From assembly GCF_000312565.1 (NCBI RefSeq), contig NZ_CALW02000014.1, positions 1 through 39,746 of the forward strand: a DNA stretch of 39,746 nt, written 5' to 3'. Under the pieces are notes generated by a model. It did no database searches. It saw nothing but the letters and a program-made list of their open reading frames with translations, and was not told the origin of the DNA. Made by a program: the position numbers and the translations under genes. Every line of letters begins with the position of its first letter. Position 1 is the stretch's first letter. The stretch is from Bartonella rattaustraliani AUST/NH4. GTDB lineage: Bacteria; Pseudomonadota; Alphaproteobacteria; Rhizobiales; Rhizobiaceae. Of this stretch, positions 18,088-28,390 are shown one piece after another.

Positions 18088-19851
18088 ATGCGTCTTAAGT
18101 GCAATAAAAGACTGTTTATATGTTTGTTATCGCGAAATGTTTTAGTCGTTTTGCTGTTAGCAGTATTGTGTGCATTTTTAGTTTGGTTGTATTATTTTGT
18201 TCAACCACGGGCATACCGCGCGACTTTAACATTTTCATTATCTGATTCTGTCGGGAAACCTTTACCAACTGATAAACAAAACAATGTTCTTGCATTTTTA
18301 TTTTCACAGCCCATCCCTTTTAATGGTGTGAGCGTGCAAAATTCTTCTTGGGATATCTTCTATGGAGAAGATTTTCGTGAAAATATCCGTCTGTCTCGTA
18401 AGGGTGATGTCATTCATTTAACTTTTGAGGCTAGAACGGTTCAGGCTGCTCAACATGGTTTAGAGACTTGGTTTACAGCATTTTCACAAGCAATCATAAA
18501 ACAGAAAAAGGAATTACGGTTAACAGAGTGGCAGGCTGATCAAAAATATGATAAGTCCGCAATACGCAATATTGTGCAAGAGTTTCATTCTTCTCTTGAT
18601 TCTTTTCTTCAACATAATGCGAAACAAACAGAGCTTCATGACCTTTCTGTACAGTTAACGGAAGCAACTTTAAAGCGTATTCATTTAATGAGCTTGAACT
18701 CAGCTATTAATATGAAGCGTGAAAATGGACAGTCTTTATTCTCTTTATCATTTATTGCAAATAATTCAGCAATCTCTGCATTAGAGTCCAAACGTGATCT
18801 TTTGGAAATACAAAGAGCACACATGGTTGCACAATTGGGGTGGACACACCCTCAAATTAAGGCAATGACTGCCGAATTGGAGGCGATTTCCCATCAGTTG
18901 GATAATAAGATTTTGCAACTTGTTTATCAGTTCCATTCAGATGAGATGATTGCAACAGAATTTGAAAAACAGCTCAAAAAAAGAATGGGGCTTTTTGTAA
19001 AAAATCAGTCTCAATCTTTGAACAAAATGTTTAACGAATTAGAAAATAAAATAAGAGCAGTGGTGGATACCCAAAGCAAAGAGATAAATAAAATGGAAAA
19101 GTTGTTAGAAAACACAAGGATTCATGTGATTGAGCCAACAACGTTAGTTCCAATTTCTTTTATGGTTCTTTACGGAAAAAATATTATTTTTGGTGTGTTT
19201 GCAAGTTTATTGACTCTGTTGGGAGGAATGTTGTTGTTTCATCTGTGTTTTGAAACAAAAAAAGACCTGTCAGAAAAAAATCATTTTAAAGATGAGGGCG
19301 TTTTAGTCTCTGAGGGTATAAAAAATCTTGAATCTTTTGTTACAATAGAAGGATTATCAGATTTTTTGAAAGACCATTCTTCGACCGTTATTTCGATCAT
19401 TGGACCAGAAGCTGCGCGAACGGCAGCAAAGCTTTCTCTTCATTTGGTAAAAGAGCGTAAAACAATTCTGTTGGTGGATATTTCTGGGCAACAAATAGAG
19501 AAAGTGATCGGTCCTCATCGTGGATTGAGTGATATTTTAACGGGGAATGCTCAGTTGCAGGATGTTATTTATCGTGATTATGATACAGGGGTTGATATTC
19601 TTCCTCAAGGATTAACAAGTGCGCTTTTTGCACAAGATTTTACAAAAAATATCACGCATATATTACAAGAGTTTAAAAAAGAATATGATTTTATTATTTT
19701 AGAAATGGAAAACAAACCTAGGTATGGGGATGAACAGTTTGCTGAACTGACAGATTATTACATCTGTAATATTGCTCCTCATGAGTTGGATTGGATGGTG
19801 CAAATGGTGCGTCAGTTTCCAAAGACTGTTTATCGTGCTGTTGCAGCATAA
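18088..19851 (+). CDS. Polysaccharide co-polymerase / BY-kinase-like protein with degenerate ATP site
   Basis: 587 residues. TM1 is at about 17-37. A periplasmic Wzz-like domain with coiled coil (about 40-345) follows, then PTTLVPIS before TM2 (about 364-388), then a cytoplasmic MinD/BY-kinase-like domain (430-580). This is the ExoP/Wzc architecture that sets chain length and drives export of extracellular polysaccharide. The kinase half keeps landmarks such as GLSDILTGNAQLQDVI (479-494), VDILPQG and YDFIILE, but the Walker A loop reads GPEAARTAA (439-447). The catalytic Lys is Arg and the glycines are lost. The Walker B Asp is Glu (E539), and there is no C-terminal tyrosine cluster. The N-terminal PRAYRATLTF is typical of the family. 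It is probably a co-polymerase without kinase activity. No polysaccharide genes lie nearby. Confidence 0.75.
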   Translation: MRLKCNKRLFICLLSRNVLVVLLLAVLCAFLVWLYYFVQPRAYRATLTFSLSDSVGKPLPTDKQNNVLAFLFSQPIPFNGVSVQNSSWDIFYGEDFRENIRLSRKGDVIHLTFEARTVQAAQHGLETWFTAFSQAIIKQKKELRLTEWQADQKYDKSAIRNIVQEFHSSLDSFLQHNAKQTELHDLSVQLTEATLKRIHLMSLNSAINMKRENGQSLFSLSFIANNSAISALESKRDLLEIQRAHMVAQLGWTHPQIKAMTAELEAISHQLDNKILQLVYQFHSDEMIATEFEKQLKKRMGLFVKNQSQSLNKMFNELENKIRAVVDTQSKEINKMEKLLENTRIHVIEPTTLVPISFMVLYGKNIIFGVFASLLTLLGGMLLFHLCFETKKDLSEKNHFKDEGVLVSEGIKNLESFVTIEGLSDFLKDHSSTVISIIGPEAARTAAKLSLHLVKERKTILLVDISGQQIEKVIGPHRGLSDILTGNAQLQDVIYRDYDTGVDILPQGLTSALFAQDFTKNITHILQEFKKEYDFIILEMENKPRYGDEQFAELTDYYICNIAPHELDWMVQMVRQFPKTVYRAVAA

Positions 19852-20001
19852 ATTTTGCAAAATAGGAATGCAAATTGCATGACTATCATAGTGTGTGGCT
19901 ATAGTGGTGCACTTGTTTTATATTCAAGTTGTCATACATACGAAAATGTCTAAAATGGAATATAAACTTTAAAACAAATTGCGATTGGAGAAAGACGGGG
20001 G

Positions 20002-21087
20002 ATGCGAGAGATAGCAGTAAAAGGATTGAGTGATAACGTTTTGACACCACTGCAAAAAAGAAATCGAAAACAAATTCGAGTGTGGCTTTATTGCATTTTA
20101 GTGCTGTGTTTGGCGATTGTTCTTGTGGGAGGAGCTACTCGCTTGACAGGATCAGGGTTGTCGATAACCGAATGGAAGCCGATTCATGGCGTTATTCCGC
20201 CGATTGGTGTGGAGAAATGGCAGGAGGAATTTTCGAAGTATCAACAGATAGCACAATATAAGTTGCTTAATCGCGATATGACATTAAGTGCATTTAAGGT
20301 CATTTTTTGGTGGGAATGGGCACATCGTATTCTTGGACGTTTGGTTGGTCTTGTAGCTTTATTGGGGCTCATTTGGTTTTGGATGACAAAGCGTATTGAA
20401 AAAAATATGCTGCTTAGGCTTTCTATTGTGCCAATTCTTATTGCATTTCAAGGTGCTATTGGTTGGTGGATGGTGGCGTCAGGTATTGGCCAGAGTAATT
20501 TGACAAGTGTAAGCCAATATCGTTTGGCATTTCACCTTATTACAGCGTGTTTTGTTATTGTGTTTGTTACCTATTTATCTCGAGGGTTTACAGAATACTC
20601 AGAAAAGCCAGCAAGTCAAAAGGTTCAACATTTTGCAGGGTGGTTTGTTGTTCTTATCTTGATTGAAGTTTATTTTGGCGCTTTGGTTGCGGGGCTTCAT
20701 GCTGGTAAAGTTTATAATACGTGGCCACTGATGGATGGTCAAATGATACCTGATGGATTGTTACAGCACAGTCCGATGTGGCTTAATTTATTTGAAAATT
20801 CTTTAACAGTCCAATTTACACACCGTTTATTTGCTTATTTTTTGTTCATTGTAGCGATTATTCATGCTTTGTATGTGCAAAAAAATATTCCGCACTCTAC
20901 CCATTCTCGTCGTGCATTTTTTATGTGTATGATGATAATTGTTCAAGCGTTTTTAGGGATTCTTACATTGTTACATGAAGTTCCTATAAGTTTGGGGCTT
21001 ATTCACCAAACTGTTGCATTAATCATATTATGTTTTTCGGTCGCCCATTGGCGTGCAACCAAGGGAGCTTATCATGTTGTTGGATAA
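20002..21087 (+). CDS. ctaA: Heme A synthase CtaA (Cox15 type)
   Basis: 361 residues with about eight membrane helices in two homologous halves. Family landmarks are VGGATRLTGSGLSITEWKPI, a histidine in the EWAHRILGR helix, LAFHLITA, YFGALVAGLHAGKVYNTWPLMDG, FTHRLFAYFLF and LIHQTVALI. It oxidises heme O to heme A in the inner membrane for aa3-type cytochrome oxidase. The Shine-Dalgarno GGAGAAAGACGGGGG precedes the ATG. It converges on argC with 22 bp between them. A weak inverted repeat, TTGGATA/TATCCAA (21080-21101), overlaps the ctaA stop. Confidence 0.95.
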   Translation: MREIAVKGLSDNVLTPLQKRNRKQIRVWLYCILVLCLAIVLVGGATRLTGSGLSITEWKPIHGVIPPIGVEKWQEEFSKYQQIAQYKLLNRDMTLSAFKVIFWWEWAHRILGRLVGLVALLGLIWFWMTKRIEKNMLLRLSIVPILIAFQGAIGWWMVASGIGQSNLTSVSQYRLAFHLITACFVIVFVTYLSRGFTEYSEKPASQKVQHFAGWFVVLILIEVYFGALVAGLHAGKVYNTWPLMDGQMIPDGLLQHSPMWLNLFENSLTVQFTHRLFAYFLFIVAIIHALYVQKNIPHSTHSRRAFFMCMMIIVQAFLGILTLLHEVPISLGLIHQTVALIILCFSVAHWRATKGAYHVVG

Positions 21088-21109
21088 AAGCTTATATCCA
21101 AGAGAAAGT

Positions 21110-22042
21110 TCAGCCGCTTGAAAGCATTAAATCGAGATTTTGAACAGCTGCTGCAGATGCACCTTTCCCCAAATTATCAAAGAGAGCGCAGAGATTAAAG
21201 ATTCCTTCGCGCTCATTGCCAAACACAAACAATTTCATTCCATCTTTATAGGCTAAACCTTCTGGATTGAGTTTGGTGAGAGAGTTCGTTTCTTCTTGTG
21301 AAGCGACTGATATGATATTTTGCTCATTGTAATGATTTTCAAGGATTTCACGTAGATCAGAACAGTTGGCTGATTTTGTAAATAAACAGCGATGTAATGG
21401 AAGAGAGACAATCATTCCTTGGGGAAAACGACCAACGCTTGGCACAAAAATAGGTGTTTGTTTGATTTGTCCGTAGGTCTTAATTTCTGGCACATGTTTG
21501 TGTTCAAGATGGAGAGCGTAGATAAAATAATTTTCTTGAATATCTTGTTGAGATTGGTTTTCCATTTGGTCAATCAGTTGTTTACCGCCACCAGTATAAC
21601 CAGATATTGCATGAATGGATATTGGAAAAGAATCATCTATAAGCCCCGCTTCACGGAGTGGTCGAATTAAACTAATCGCACCGGTAGGATAACATCCGGG
21701 ATTGCTCACATATTGTGCTGTTTGGATACGTTTTTTTTGTCCCATAGTCATTTCAGGAAAACCATAGATCCAATCTGGCGCGATACGGTGAGCTGTCGAA
21801 CTATCAATGATTCTAATTTTTTTATTGTTTTTAAGCCAATGAACGGTTTCGCGTGCGGCGTCATCTGGAAGACATAAAATAGCAATGTCCGTTTGGTTAA
21901 GACAATCTCTTCGGGCCGCAATATTATGTCGATCGGTATGAGGCAGTGAGAGTAATTCAAAATCTGAGCGCTTTGCTAGTCGTTTTTGTATCTGTAATCC
22001 GGTTGTTCCATGTTCGCCATCAATAAAAACTTTTGTTGCCAT
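21110..22042 (-). CDS. argC: N-acetyl-gamma-glutamyl-phosphate reductase (type 2 ArgC)
   Basis: 310 residues, the shorter AGPR-2 class found in Rhizobiales. The NADP-binding N-terminus reads VFIDGEHGTTGLQI. The catalytic cysteine C117 lies in YVSNPGCYPTGAI, followed by AISGYTGGGK. The C-terminus LCALFDNLGKGASAAAVQNL is typical. It reduces N-acetylglutamyl phosphate to the semialdehyde, the third step of arginine synthesis. It converges with ctaA and diverges from glyA. Confidence 0.95.
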   Translation of the reverse strand: MATKVFIDGEHGTTGLQIQKRLAKRSDFELLSLPHTDRHNIAARRDCLNQTDIAILCLPDDAARETVHWLKNNKKIRIIDSSTAHRIAPDWIYGFPEMTMGQKKRIQTAQYVSNPGCYPTGAISLIRPLREAGLIDDSFPISIHAISGYTGGGKQLIDQMENQSQQDIQENYFIYALHLEHKHVPEIKTYGQIKQTPIFVPSVGRFPQGMIVSLPLHRCLFTKSANCSDLREILENHYNEQNIISVASQEETNSLTKLNPEGLAYKDGMKLFVFGNEREGIFNLCALFDNLGKGASAAAVQNLDLMLSSG

Positions 22043-22361
22043 TCTCTTTGCCTTAAATTGTTTTCTTTCTACCAGATTCAGTTTTTCATATTATAAATTA
22101 TTTTCAACGATTCCCAATTTAAATTATTGAATTTATTAAAATTTATAACTTGTTTTGTTTGTAAAAATAAATCGTAGGCGAAGAAAAATTTTCCCTTATT
22201 TTGCACTCCTTTTGTGGAAGAAACTTTTTTTGTTTCTATGGTAAAGCAATAAGATAAATGTTTGCACCATTTTTAAGTGAAAGTTGTTTTAAATATTTGG
22301 TTTGCGTGGTTTGCTATGTTATCGTTCTATGACTTTGATTTTTTATGTAGGAACGTGTTTT
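22043..22361. other. Divergent argC/glyA intergenic region
   Basis: 319 bp of AT-rich DNA holding the promoters of both genes. I recognise no riboswitch or operator in it. The glyA frame is open back to 22302, but that part is not conserved. Confidence 0.5.
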
Positions 22362-23675
22362 ATGACTCAGCAAGAAAATGATACACAAAAGCGCTTTTTT
22401 AATGATAATTTGCAAACCGTTGATGCTGCAATTTTTGAGGCAATTGAAGGAGAATTTGGGCGGCAACAACATGAAATTGAGCTGATTGCTTCAGAAAATA
22501 TTGTTTCAAGAGCTGTTCTTGAAGCGCAGGGGTCGGTTCTCACCAATAAATATGCGGAAGGTTACTCGGGAAAGCGCTACTATGGGGGATGTCAATTTGT
22601 TGATGTCGTTGAAGATTTAGCAATTGAGCGCGCAAAGAAGCTCTTTGGAGCTGCTTTTGCCAATGTACAGCCTCACTCTGGGAGCCAAATGAATCAGGCT
22701 GTATTTTTAGCTTTACTCAAGCCCGGTGATACCTTTATGGGACTGGACTTAAATGCTGGTGGTCATCTGACGCACGGTGCATCTGTTAATATGTCCGGAA
22801 AATGGTTTGATGCTGTTCATTATGGTGTGCGTCAAGAAGATCAAATAATTGATATGGAAGAGGTTGAACGACTTGCAAAAGAATGTAGACCTAAACTTAT
22901 TATAGCTGGTGGTTCGTCTTATCCTCGTTTCTGGGATTGGAAACGGTTTCGTGAAATTGCAGATGAGATTGGTGCTTATTTCCTTGTTGATATGTCTCAT
23001 ATTGCTGGTTTAGTTGCAGGCGGTGTTCATCCTTCCCCTGTTCCTCATGCGCATATTGTAACGACTACAACGCATAAATCGTTACGCGGTCCTCGTGGTG
23101 GTTTGATATTAACCAATGATGAAGCTTTAGCGAAAAAAATTAATTCAGCTATTTTCCCAGGACTTCAAGGTGGTCCTTTAATGCATGTGATTGCCGGTAA
23201 AGCTGTTGCATTTGAAGAAGCTTTGCAGCCTTCTTTTAAAAGCTATAATGCCAATGTCATTGCTCATGCAAAAATTTTGGCGAAGACATTGCAGGATAAT
23301 GGTTTTGATCTTGTTTCTGGTGGTACTGACAACCATTTATTATTGGTTGATTTGCGTTCCAAAAAACTGACGGGAAAACGTGCCGAGTTGGCTTTGGGGC
23401 GTGCTCATATTACCTGTAATAAAAATGGTATTCCTTTTGATCCTGAAACACCATCGATAACATCGGGAATTCGTTTGGGCTCACCTGCTGCAACGACGCG
23501 TGGCTTTGCAGAAAAAGAATTTATTCAAGTTGGTCATCTGATTTCAGAGGTTCTTGATGGTTTAAAAGAGTCTAAAAGTGATGAGGATAATCGTGTTGTT
23601 GAAATGATGGTCAAGAAAAAGGTAGAAGATATGACAGATAGATTTCCTCTTTACTCTTATCTTAGAACTTGTTAA
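22362..23675 (+). CDS. glyA: Serine hydroxymethyltransferase
   Basis: 437 residues from the ATG at 22362, giving a normal-length protein. The frame reaches upstream to 22302 but those 20 residues are not family-like. The PLP lysine is K239 in [43 protein letters not shown] and [11 protein letters not shown] are all present. It converts serine and tetrahydrofolate to glycine and 5,10-methylene-THF in the cytosol. It is first in a row with nrdR (12 bp apart) and the riboflavin genes, the usual alphaproteobacterial order. Confidence 0.96.
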   Translation: MTQQENDTQKRFFNDNLQTVDAAIFEAIEGEFGRQQHEIELIASENIVSRAVLEAQGSVLTNKYAEGYSGKRYYGGCQFVDVVEDLAIERAKKLFGAAFANVQPHSGSQMNQAVFLALLKPGDTFMGLDLNAGGHLTHGASVNMSGKWFDAVHYGVRQEDQIIDMEEVERLAKECRPKLIIAGGSSYPRFWDWKRFREIADEIGAYFLVDMSHIAGLVAGGVHPSPVPHAHIVTTTTHKSLRGPRGGLILTNDEALAKKINSAIFPGLQGGPLMHVIAGKAVAFEEALQPSFKSYNANVIAHAKILAKTLQDNGFDLVSGGTDNHLLLVDLRSKKLTGKRAELALGRAHITCNKNGIPFDPETPSITSGIRLGSPAATTRGFAEKEFIQVGHLISEVLDGLKESKSDEDNRVVEMMVKKKVEDMTDRFPLYSYLRTC

Positions 23676-23687
23676 AGGCTGAGAAAG

Positions 23688-24170
23688 ATGCGTTGTCCTT
23701 ACTGCCAATGCGAGGATACACAGGTGAAGGATTCGCGTCCTGCTGAGGAAGGAGCGGTCATTCGTCGTCGGCGTGTGTGTTCTGTTTGCGGTGGCCGTTT
23801 TACAACTTTTGAACGTGTTCAATTGCGTGAGCTCCTGGTTTCTAAAAAGAGTGGTCGTTGTGAGCTGTTTGATCGTGATAAGTTGATGCGATCTGTTGAT
23901 ATAGCTGTACGTAAGCGCGGTATTGATTCAGAGCATATTGAACGAGCAATTTCTGGGATTGTACGTCAGCTCGAGAGTTCAGGAGAGCCTGAGATTGCTT
24001 CGGAAAAAATAGGGCAGCTTGTGATGGAGGCGTTGAAAAGCATTGATGATATTGCTTACATTCGTTTTGCGTCTGTTTACCGGGACTTTCGTAATGCAAG
24101 CGATTTTCACGATGTTATAGATGAGTTGTCAAAGAGTATAACGGATACAGAATCTTGTTTTGATGAATAA
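23688..24170 (+). CDS. nrdR: Transcriptional repressor NrdR
   Basis: 160 residues. The N-terminal zinc ribbon has C3, C6, C31 and C34 ([15 protein letters not shown]). The ATP-cone (about 50-140) begins [18 protein letters not shown] and includes [13 protein letters not shown]. NrdR senses ATP/dATP and represses ribonucleotide reductase operons by binding paired NrdR boxes. None is obvious in this window. It overlaps ribD by 8 bp, so the two are probably translated together. Confidence 0.96.
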   Translation: MRCPYCQCEDTQVKDSRPAEEGAVIRRRRVCSVCGGRFTTFERVQLRELLVSKKSGRCELFDRDKLMRSVDIAVRKRGIDSEHIERAISGIVRQLESSGEPEIASEKIGQLVMEALKSIDDIAYIRFASVYRDFRNASDFHDVIDELSKSITDTESCFDE

Positions 24171-25290
24171 AAAAGTGCAAGATGAACGGTTTATGGCTGC
24201 AGCTATCCGTTTAGCGGAACGTCATGTTGGTCTTACTGGTGAAAACCCTTCGGTTGGTACATTAATTGTACGAAACGATGCGGGAGGTGGGGCATCTATT
24301 GTCGGTTATGGTGTAACAGCTGTTCACGGAAGACCCCATGCTGAAGTCCAGGCTCTGCGCATGGCAGGCTCCTTGGCACGAGGAGCTACTGCCTATGTTA
24401 CTTTAGAACCTTGTTCGCATTATGGTAAAACTTTGCCTTGCGTAAATGCATTGATTCATTCAGGTATTTCACGGGTTGTTATTGCTCTTACTGACTTAGA
24501 TAAGCGGGTTAATGGCCGGGGTATTGCTCTTTTGCGTGCGGCTGGTATTGAAGTTGTTGAAGGTGTTTTAGCTGAAGAAGCTTTTGAGGCGTTATGTACG
24601 CATTTGTGTATCAAGCAGTTGCAACGCTGTGCTGTTACTTTTAAAATGGCAATTTCTGCAGATAACGGTGTGGGGAAAAAAGGGCAGGGTGGTATAAAAA
24701 TTAGTGGAATGATTTCTCATACACATACCCATATTTTACGCGCTCAAAATAATGCTATTATTGTTGGTGTTGGGACTATTCTTGCGGATGATCCACAATT
24801 GAACTGTCGTTTGCCAGGGATGGAGATGCGTTCTCCTATACGGGTTATTTTAGATATGGATTTATGCATTCCCCTTGATTCAAAAGTTGTTCAAACGGCA
24901 ATAAAAATTCCTACATGGATTATTTGTGATGCGAGCTTTGTAAAAAAAGATAAAAAAAGTGCGCTGGAACAGTATGGTGTATCTGTGTATCCAATAGAAA
25001 TGCGTGATGGTTGTATGCAGCCCCTTGCGATTTTACAGCTGCTTTATCAACGTGGAATCAATAGTGTTTTACTTGAGGGAGGCGTAAAGACTGGGGAAAG
25101 TTTTTTAAATGCCGGCTGTGTAGATTATTTAATATGTTTTTATGCTCCTGTTATTTTAGGAGACAATCGTATCGAGGCTCCTTACTTTGGAAATTATCTT
25201 TCGCAGTTCCATGAAGTTGAGTCAAGAATGTTTGGAGATGACCGTTTTTATAAATGGAGGCGTAAAACGCTATGTTCACAGGGATCATAA
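24163..25290 (+). CDS. ribD: Riboflavin biosynthesis bifunctional deaminase/reductase RibD
   Basis: 375 residues from the ATG at 24163, inside the end of nrdR. The N-terminal deaminase (1-145) has the zinc motif H59-A60-E61 ([10 protein letters not shown]) with C84 and C93 ([13 protein letters not shown]). The C-terminal reductase (about 150-370) has [30 protein letters not shown] and [12 protein letters not shown]. It carries out steps 2 and 3 of riboflavin synthesis from the GTP-derived pyrimidine. It overlaps ribE by 19 bp. Confidence 0.96.
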   Translation: MNKKVQDERFMAAAIRLAERHVGLTGENPSVGTLIVRNDAGGGASIVGYGVTAVHGRPHAEVQALRMAGSLARGATAYVTLEPCSHYGKTLPCVNALIHSGISRVVIALTDLDKRVNGRGIALLRAAGIEVVEGVLAEEAFEALCTHLCIKQLQRCAVTFKMAISADNGVGKKGQGGIKISGMISHTHTHILRAQNNAIIVGVGTILADDPQLNCRLPGMEMRSPIRVILDMDLCIPLDSKVVQTAIKIPTWIICDASFVKKDKKSALEQYGVSVYPIEMRDGCMQPLAILQLLYQRGINSVLLEGGVKTGESFLNAGCVDYLICFYAPVILGDNRIEAPYFGNYLSQFHEVESRMFGDDRFYKWRRKTLCSQGS

Positions 25291-25889
25291 CGGATATCGG
25301 TTGTGTTGAAGAAGTGCAGCCTTTAAAACAAGGTGTGCGTTTAAATATTTCTACGCGCTATGCTATGGAAAACTTAGAAATTGGTGCCTCTATTGCGTGT
25401 TCAGGAATTTGTCTGACAATCGCTGAACGAGGAAAAAAGCAAGAGAATAGAAGTTGGTTTGCTGTGGAAGCGTGGGAAGAAGCATTGCGGTTGACGAATC
25501 TTGCACAATGGACAAAAGGAACCCCTATTAATTTAGAGCGTTCACTTCGGTTGGGTGATGAAATGGGTGGGCATTTGGTTTCTGGTCATATTGATGGTTT
25601 GGCTGAGATTATTGATAAGAAAAATGAGGGAGAAGCAGTTCGTTTTTTCCTAAAAGTTCCAACAAAATTTGCGCCTTTTATTGTCAATAAAGGGTCCGTT
25701 GCACTCAATGGAACATCTTTGACTGTGAATGGTGTTGAAGATTGTATTTTTGATGTTCTTATGATTCGACACACACTTGAAGTGACGACATGGGGGCAAG
25801 CTAAAATCGGTGATCAGGTTAATTTGGAAATTGATCAGCTTGCTCGTTATGCTGCGAAATTTTCTGATTTTAAAATGAAAAGTGAATAA
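25272..25889 (+). CDS. ribE: Riboflavin synthase alpha chain
   Basis: 205 residues with two tandem lumazine-binding barrels. The canonical start is [15 protein letters not shown]. The first domain includes IACSGICLTI and the second MGGHLVSGHIDG, VALNGTSLTVNGVED and VNLEIDQLARYAAK. It dismutates two 6,7-dimethyl-8-ribityllumazines to riboflavin. The ATG lies within the end of ribD, indicating translational coupling. Confidence 0.95.
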   Translation: MFTGIITDIGCVEEVQPLKQGVRLNISTRYAMENLEIGASIACSGICLTIAERGKKQENRSWFAVEAWEEALRLTNLAQWTKGTPINLERSLRLGDEMGGHLVSGHIDGLAEIIDKKNEGEAVRFFLKVPTKFAPFIVNKGSVALNGTSLTVNGVEDCIFDVLMIRHTLEVTTWGQAKIGDQVNLEIDQLARYAAKFSDFKMKSE

Positions 25890-25961
25890 AAGGTATAGTC
25901 TTAAGAGTTTAGTGTTTTAACGCTTTAAATTCTTTTATTAATTTTCTTGTGGGATCTCGTC

Positions 25962-26420
25962 ATGACAAAAGAGATATGTAAAAAATCGCATGTATTAATT
26001 GTTGAAGCACGTTTTTATGATGAAATTTCTGATTCTCTTCTGATGGGTGCAACGCGTGTTTTGCAAAAAGCTGGAGTAAACTACGATATTGTGACTGTTC
26101 CGGGAGCATTAGAAATACCAGCTGCAATCGCTTTTGCTGAAAAAAGTCGTAAGGTCTCTTACGAAGGTTATGTGGCACTTGGCTGTGTTATTCGAGGTGA
26201 AACATATCATTTTGAAATTGTTGCGAATGATTCTTGTCGTGCATTAATGGACTTAACTGTTCATAAGTATTTGGCTATTGGAAATGGTATTTTGACTGTT
26301 GATGATGAAAAACAAGCGTGGGCACGTGCAAAACAAGACGAAAAAAATAAAGGTGGTTTTGCTGCTGAAGCTGCTTTATGTATGATCGCTCTCAAAAAGA
26401 AATTTGGAGATAATCATTAA
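25962..26420 (+). CDS. ribH: 6,7-dimethyl-8-ribityllumazine synthase
   Basis: 152 residues from the ATG at 25962; upstream in-frame codons (from 25947) are not family-like. Landmarks are the ribityl site VPGALEIP (47-53) and [18 protein letters not shown] with catalytic H83. GGFAAEAAL follows near the C-terminus. It condenses the ribityl-aminouracil with dihydroxybutanone phosphate, the step before RibE. A 72-bp gap separates it from ribE, and nusB starts 2 bp after its stop. Confidence 0.95.
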   Translation: MTKEICKKSHVLIVEARFYDEISDSLLMGATRVLQKAGVNYDIVTVPGALEIPAAIAFAEKSRKVSYEGYVALGCVIRGETYHFEIVANDSCRALMDLTVHKYLAIGNGILTVDDEKQAWARAKQDEKNKGGFAAEAALCMIALKKKFGDNH

Positions 26421-26422
26421 AT

Positions 26423-26893
26423 ATGGCTGATATAAAAGAAAAATATTCTCTGCGCTCAGCCAATAAACGTGGAGCAGCAAGGCTTGCTGCAGTTCAGGCT
26501 CTTTATCAAATGGATATCGTTGGCACTGGTGTGAAGGAAACGGCTGCTGAATATGAGGCTTATCGTTTAGGAAAAGATATTGATGGAGACCAATATCTCG
26601 AGGCTGATTTTCAGTGGTTTTTGTCTATTCTCACGGGTGTTGTAAAAGATCAAAAACAGCTTGACCCTATGCTTCATCAACAGCTTTCCGCTGAATGGTC
26701 ACTTTCACGTCTTGATTCTATATTACGCGCAATTCTGCGTGCAGGTTTGTGGGAGTTGATTAATCGTCGGGATGTCCCCGTTGCGGTTGTTGTGAATGAG
26801 TATGTCGATATAGCAAAGGCATTTTTCGAAGGTGATGAGCCAAAACTCGTTAATGCCGTTCTTGATAATATGGCGAAAAAAACGCGCTCTTAA
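26423..26893 (+). CDS. nusB: Transcription antitermination factor NusB
   Basis: 156 residues. The basic start [17 protein letters not shown] (15-31) is the boxA-binding helix of Nus[39 protein letters not shown] and [14 protein letters not shown] follow the family pattern. With NusE (S10) it loads on boxA RNA for rRNA antitermination. It is the last gene of the glyA-to-nusB row, and a hairpin follows at 26905. Confidence 0.95.
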   Translation: MADIKEKYSLRSANKRGAARLAAVQALYQMDIVGTGVKETAAEYEAYRLGKDIDGDQYLEADFQWFLSILTGVVKDQKQLDPMLHQQLSAEWSLSRLDSILRAILRAGLWELINRRDVPVAVVVNEYVDIAKAFFEGDEPKLVNAVLDNMAKKTRS

Positions 26894-26904
26894 AAACATC
26901 ATTA

Positions 26905-26927
26905 CAATCCTGATATAATCAGGATTG
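26905..26927. terminator. Shared hairpin terminator between nusB and bamE
   Basis: CAATCCTGA and TCAGGATTG form a perfect 9-bp stem around TATAA between two converging genes. On the minus strand a T5 run follows within about 12 nt, which serves bamE. The plus-strand side lacks a T-tract, so termination of nusB would be weaker. Confidence 0.7.
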
Positions 26928-26944
26928 CATGGAGATGTTACAGC

Positions 26945-27433
26945 CTAGTTATGGACTGGTAAATTTGCGGGCCCCTTAATGATTTGGATCAAGAACGGCT
27001 GCTCTTTTGTAATGGTTGGTGTTGTTTGTGTGATAAAATCGAACACTTTACCATTTTGTAGACCGTAGTGTGCTATCTTACTTACTTGATTATTCTTATC
27101 GAAGTAAATAGCCAAAACTTTGCGATCAACAATCTTCGTTTTCATAAATTGCATCGCTCGATACCGTGTTTGTGAGATATAATAGTAGACTTCATTATCG
27201 TATTTTGTTTTCATTGAGGGGCGGCCTAGACTTAAAATAACTTGCTCCTGGCTTGATCCAACGGAAATAGAGCTGAGAGCATTTTTATCAAGAATGTAAC
27301 CTTCTTGATATGTCTGGCTTGAACCTGAAAGATCAACAAAGCTACAACCGGCAGTGACGATCATGCTTGCTATTGATAAACCCATCAACAATTTACGTCC
27401 GATTAAGTCCACTTTGTGGGGAATTTGAAACAA
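26945..27433 (-). CDS. bamE: Outer-membrane assembly lipoprotein BamE (SmpA/OmlA family)
   Basis: 162 residues. A signal peptide with positive n-region (RK at 13-14), hydrophobic core and lipobox V-T-A-G-C places the lipidated cysteine at C29. The mature SmpA/OmlA domain includes SVGSSQEQVILSLGRPS, followed by VYYYIS, VLAIYFDKNNQVSKIAHYGL. It belongs to the BAM complex that inserts beta-barrel proteins in the outer membrane. The start is TTG at 27433, supported by GGGAGG five bases upstream; no nearer ATG fits the signal peptide better. It is divergent from yceD. Confidence 0.88.
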   Translation of the reverse strand: MFQIPHKVDLIGRKLLMGLSIASMIVTAGCSFVDLSGSSQTYQEGYILDKNALSSISVGSSQEQVILSLGRPSMKTKYDNEVYYYISQTRYRAMQFMKTKIVDRKVLAIYFDKNNQVSKIAHYGLQNGKVFDFITQTTPTITKEQPFLIQIIKGPANLPVHN

Positions 27434-27676
27434 TGATACCTCCCTTTAATCTATTTAGATGTACGATAAGAATATATTTAGATGCATGATAAGAAGGCAA
27501 CCTCAATTTTTTCTTAGTTCCAGATTAATTCGCCATAGCTTACATTGAGTTTCCTTGTTATAGAGTAAATTATGCCATACAGTGTTTCGTTAGAAAAGAA
27601 AAAAATCAATGTCTTTTAGCTTAATAAAAGCGCGGTACTTTACTTTTTATACTCTTTACATATTGGGGAGTTTCCA

Positions 27677-28234
27677 ATGAATGCTCAAAATGTTTTTCCA
27701 ATGACATTTGCTTTGGCTTATCCAATATTAGTACGTTCGTTGCCTGCTAAAGGTATAAGGGTTCATATTTGTGCGAATCAGAGTGAATGTGCACATTTAG
27801 CTAAAAATCATGATTTAGTTGAAGTAAAATTTTGTGAGGGGAAATTCCATATTTTACCTTGGAAAAAGCGTGGGGTCCGTATAAAAGGTTTATTAAGGGC
27901 GCGTATAATACAGTTATGTGTTGTTACATTAGAGCCGTTGGAAAATATTCTTCATGAAAATGTTGAGATGGTTTTTGTTCCGGAAGATTCAAATCTGACG
28001 AAGCCAAGAATATCAGAAGAGACAGGTGAATTGTTTCTAGATGTAGAAGGATCCGATACACCAGAAGTTTTTTATGGTGATAAAATTGATATTGGTGCGA
28101 TCATGGAAGAATTTTTTGAGTTATCTCTTGACCATTATCCTCGTAAAAAGGGAATAAAGATGCAGGTGATTGAAAATTTAGAAGAGGTTGAGAAAAAAAC
28201 ATCACCATTTTCAGTTTTAAAAAATTGGAAGTGA
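27677..28234 (+). CDS. YceD family protein (DUF177)
   Basis: 185 residues. The conserved alphaproteobacterial pattern is an N-terminal half on which strands alternate, a central VKGLLRARIIQLCVVTLEPL-like segment (positions 75-95 region) and the acidic VEGSDTPEVFYGDKIDIGAI, then LDHYPRKKGI. Homologues (E. coli YceD) are linked to 23S rRNA and to rpmF-plsX expression. The Shine-Dalgarno GGGGAG lies upstream of the ATG. plsX follows 156 bp downstream on the same strand. rpmF, which sits here in many bacteria, is absent. Confidence 0.85.
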   Translation: MNAQNVFPMTFALAYPILVRSLPAKGIRVHICANQSECAHLAKNHDLVEVKFCEGKFHILPWKKRGVRIKGLLRARIIQLCVVTLEPLENILHENVEMVFVPEDSNLTKPRISEETGELFLDVEGSDTPEVFYGDKIDIGAIMEEFFELSLDHYPRKKGIKMQVIENLEEVEKKTSPFSVLKNWK

Positions 28235-28390
28235 TTGTAAAAGCATAAAAAAATTGTCTATTGTGTACTATTGTAAAAACAGTATTTTCTGCGAAGCTAT
28301 TTTATGTGATGTGCTTTAAGGGGGTTCAGGGGTGAAAAATCGCAATATGGTGTTTGAAGGCGTAAATAAAAAGATGTGGGATGTACAAGC

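Noticed and set aside
22043-26423. FMN riboswitch before the riboflavin genes, or a glycine riboswitch before glyA
   Set aside because: No conserved RFN or glycine aptamer sequence could be recognised upstream of glyA, ribD, ribE or ribH.
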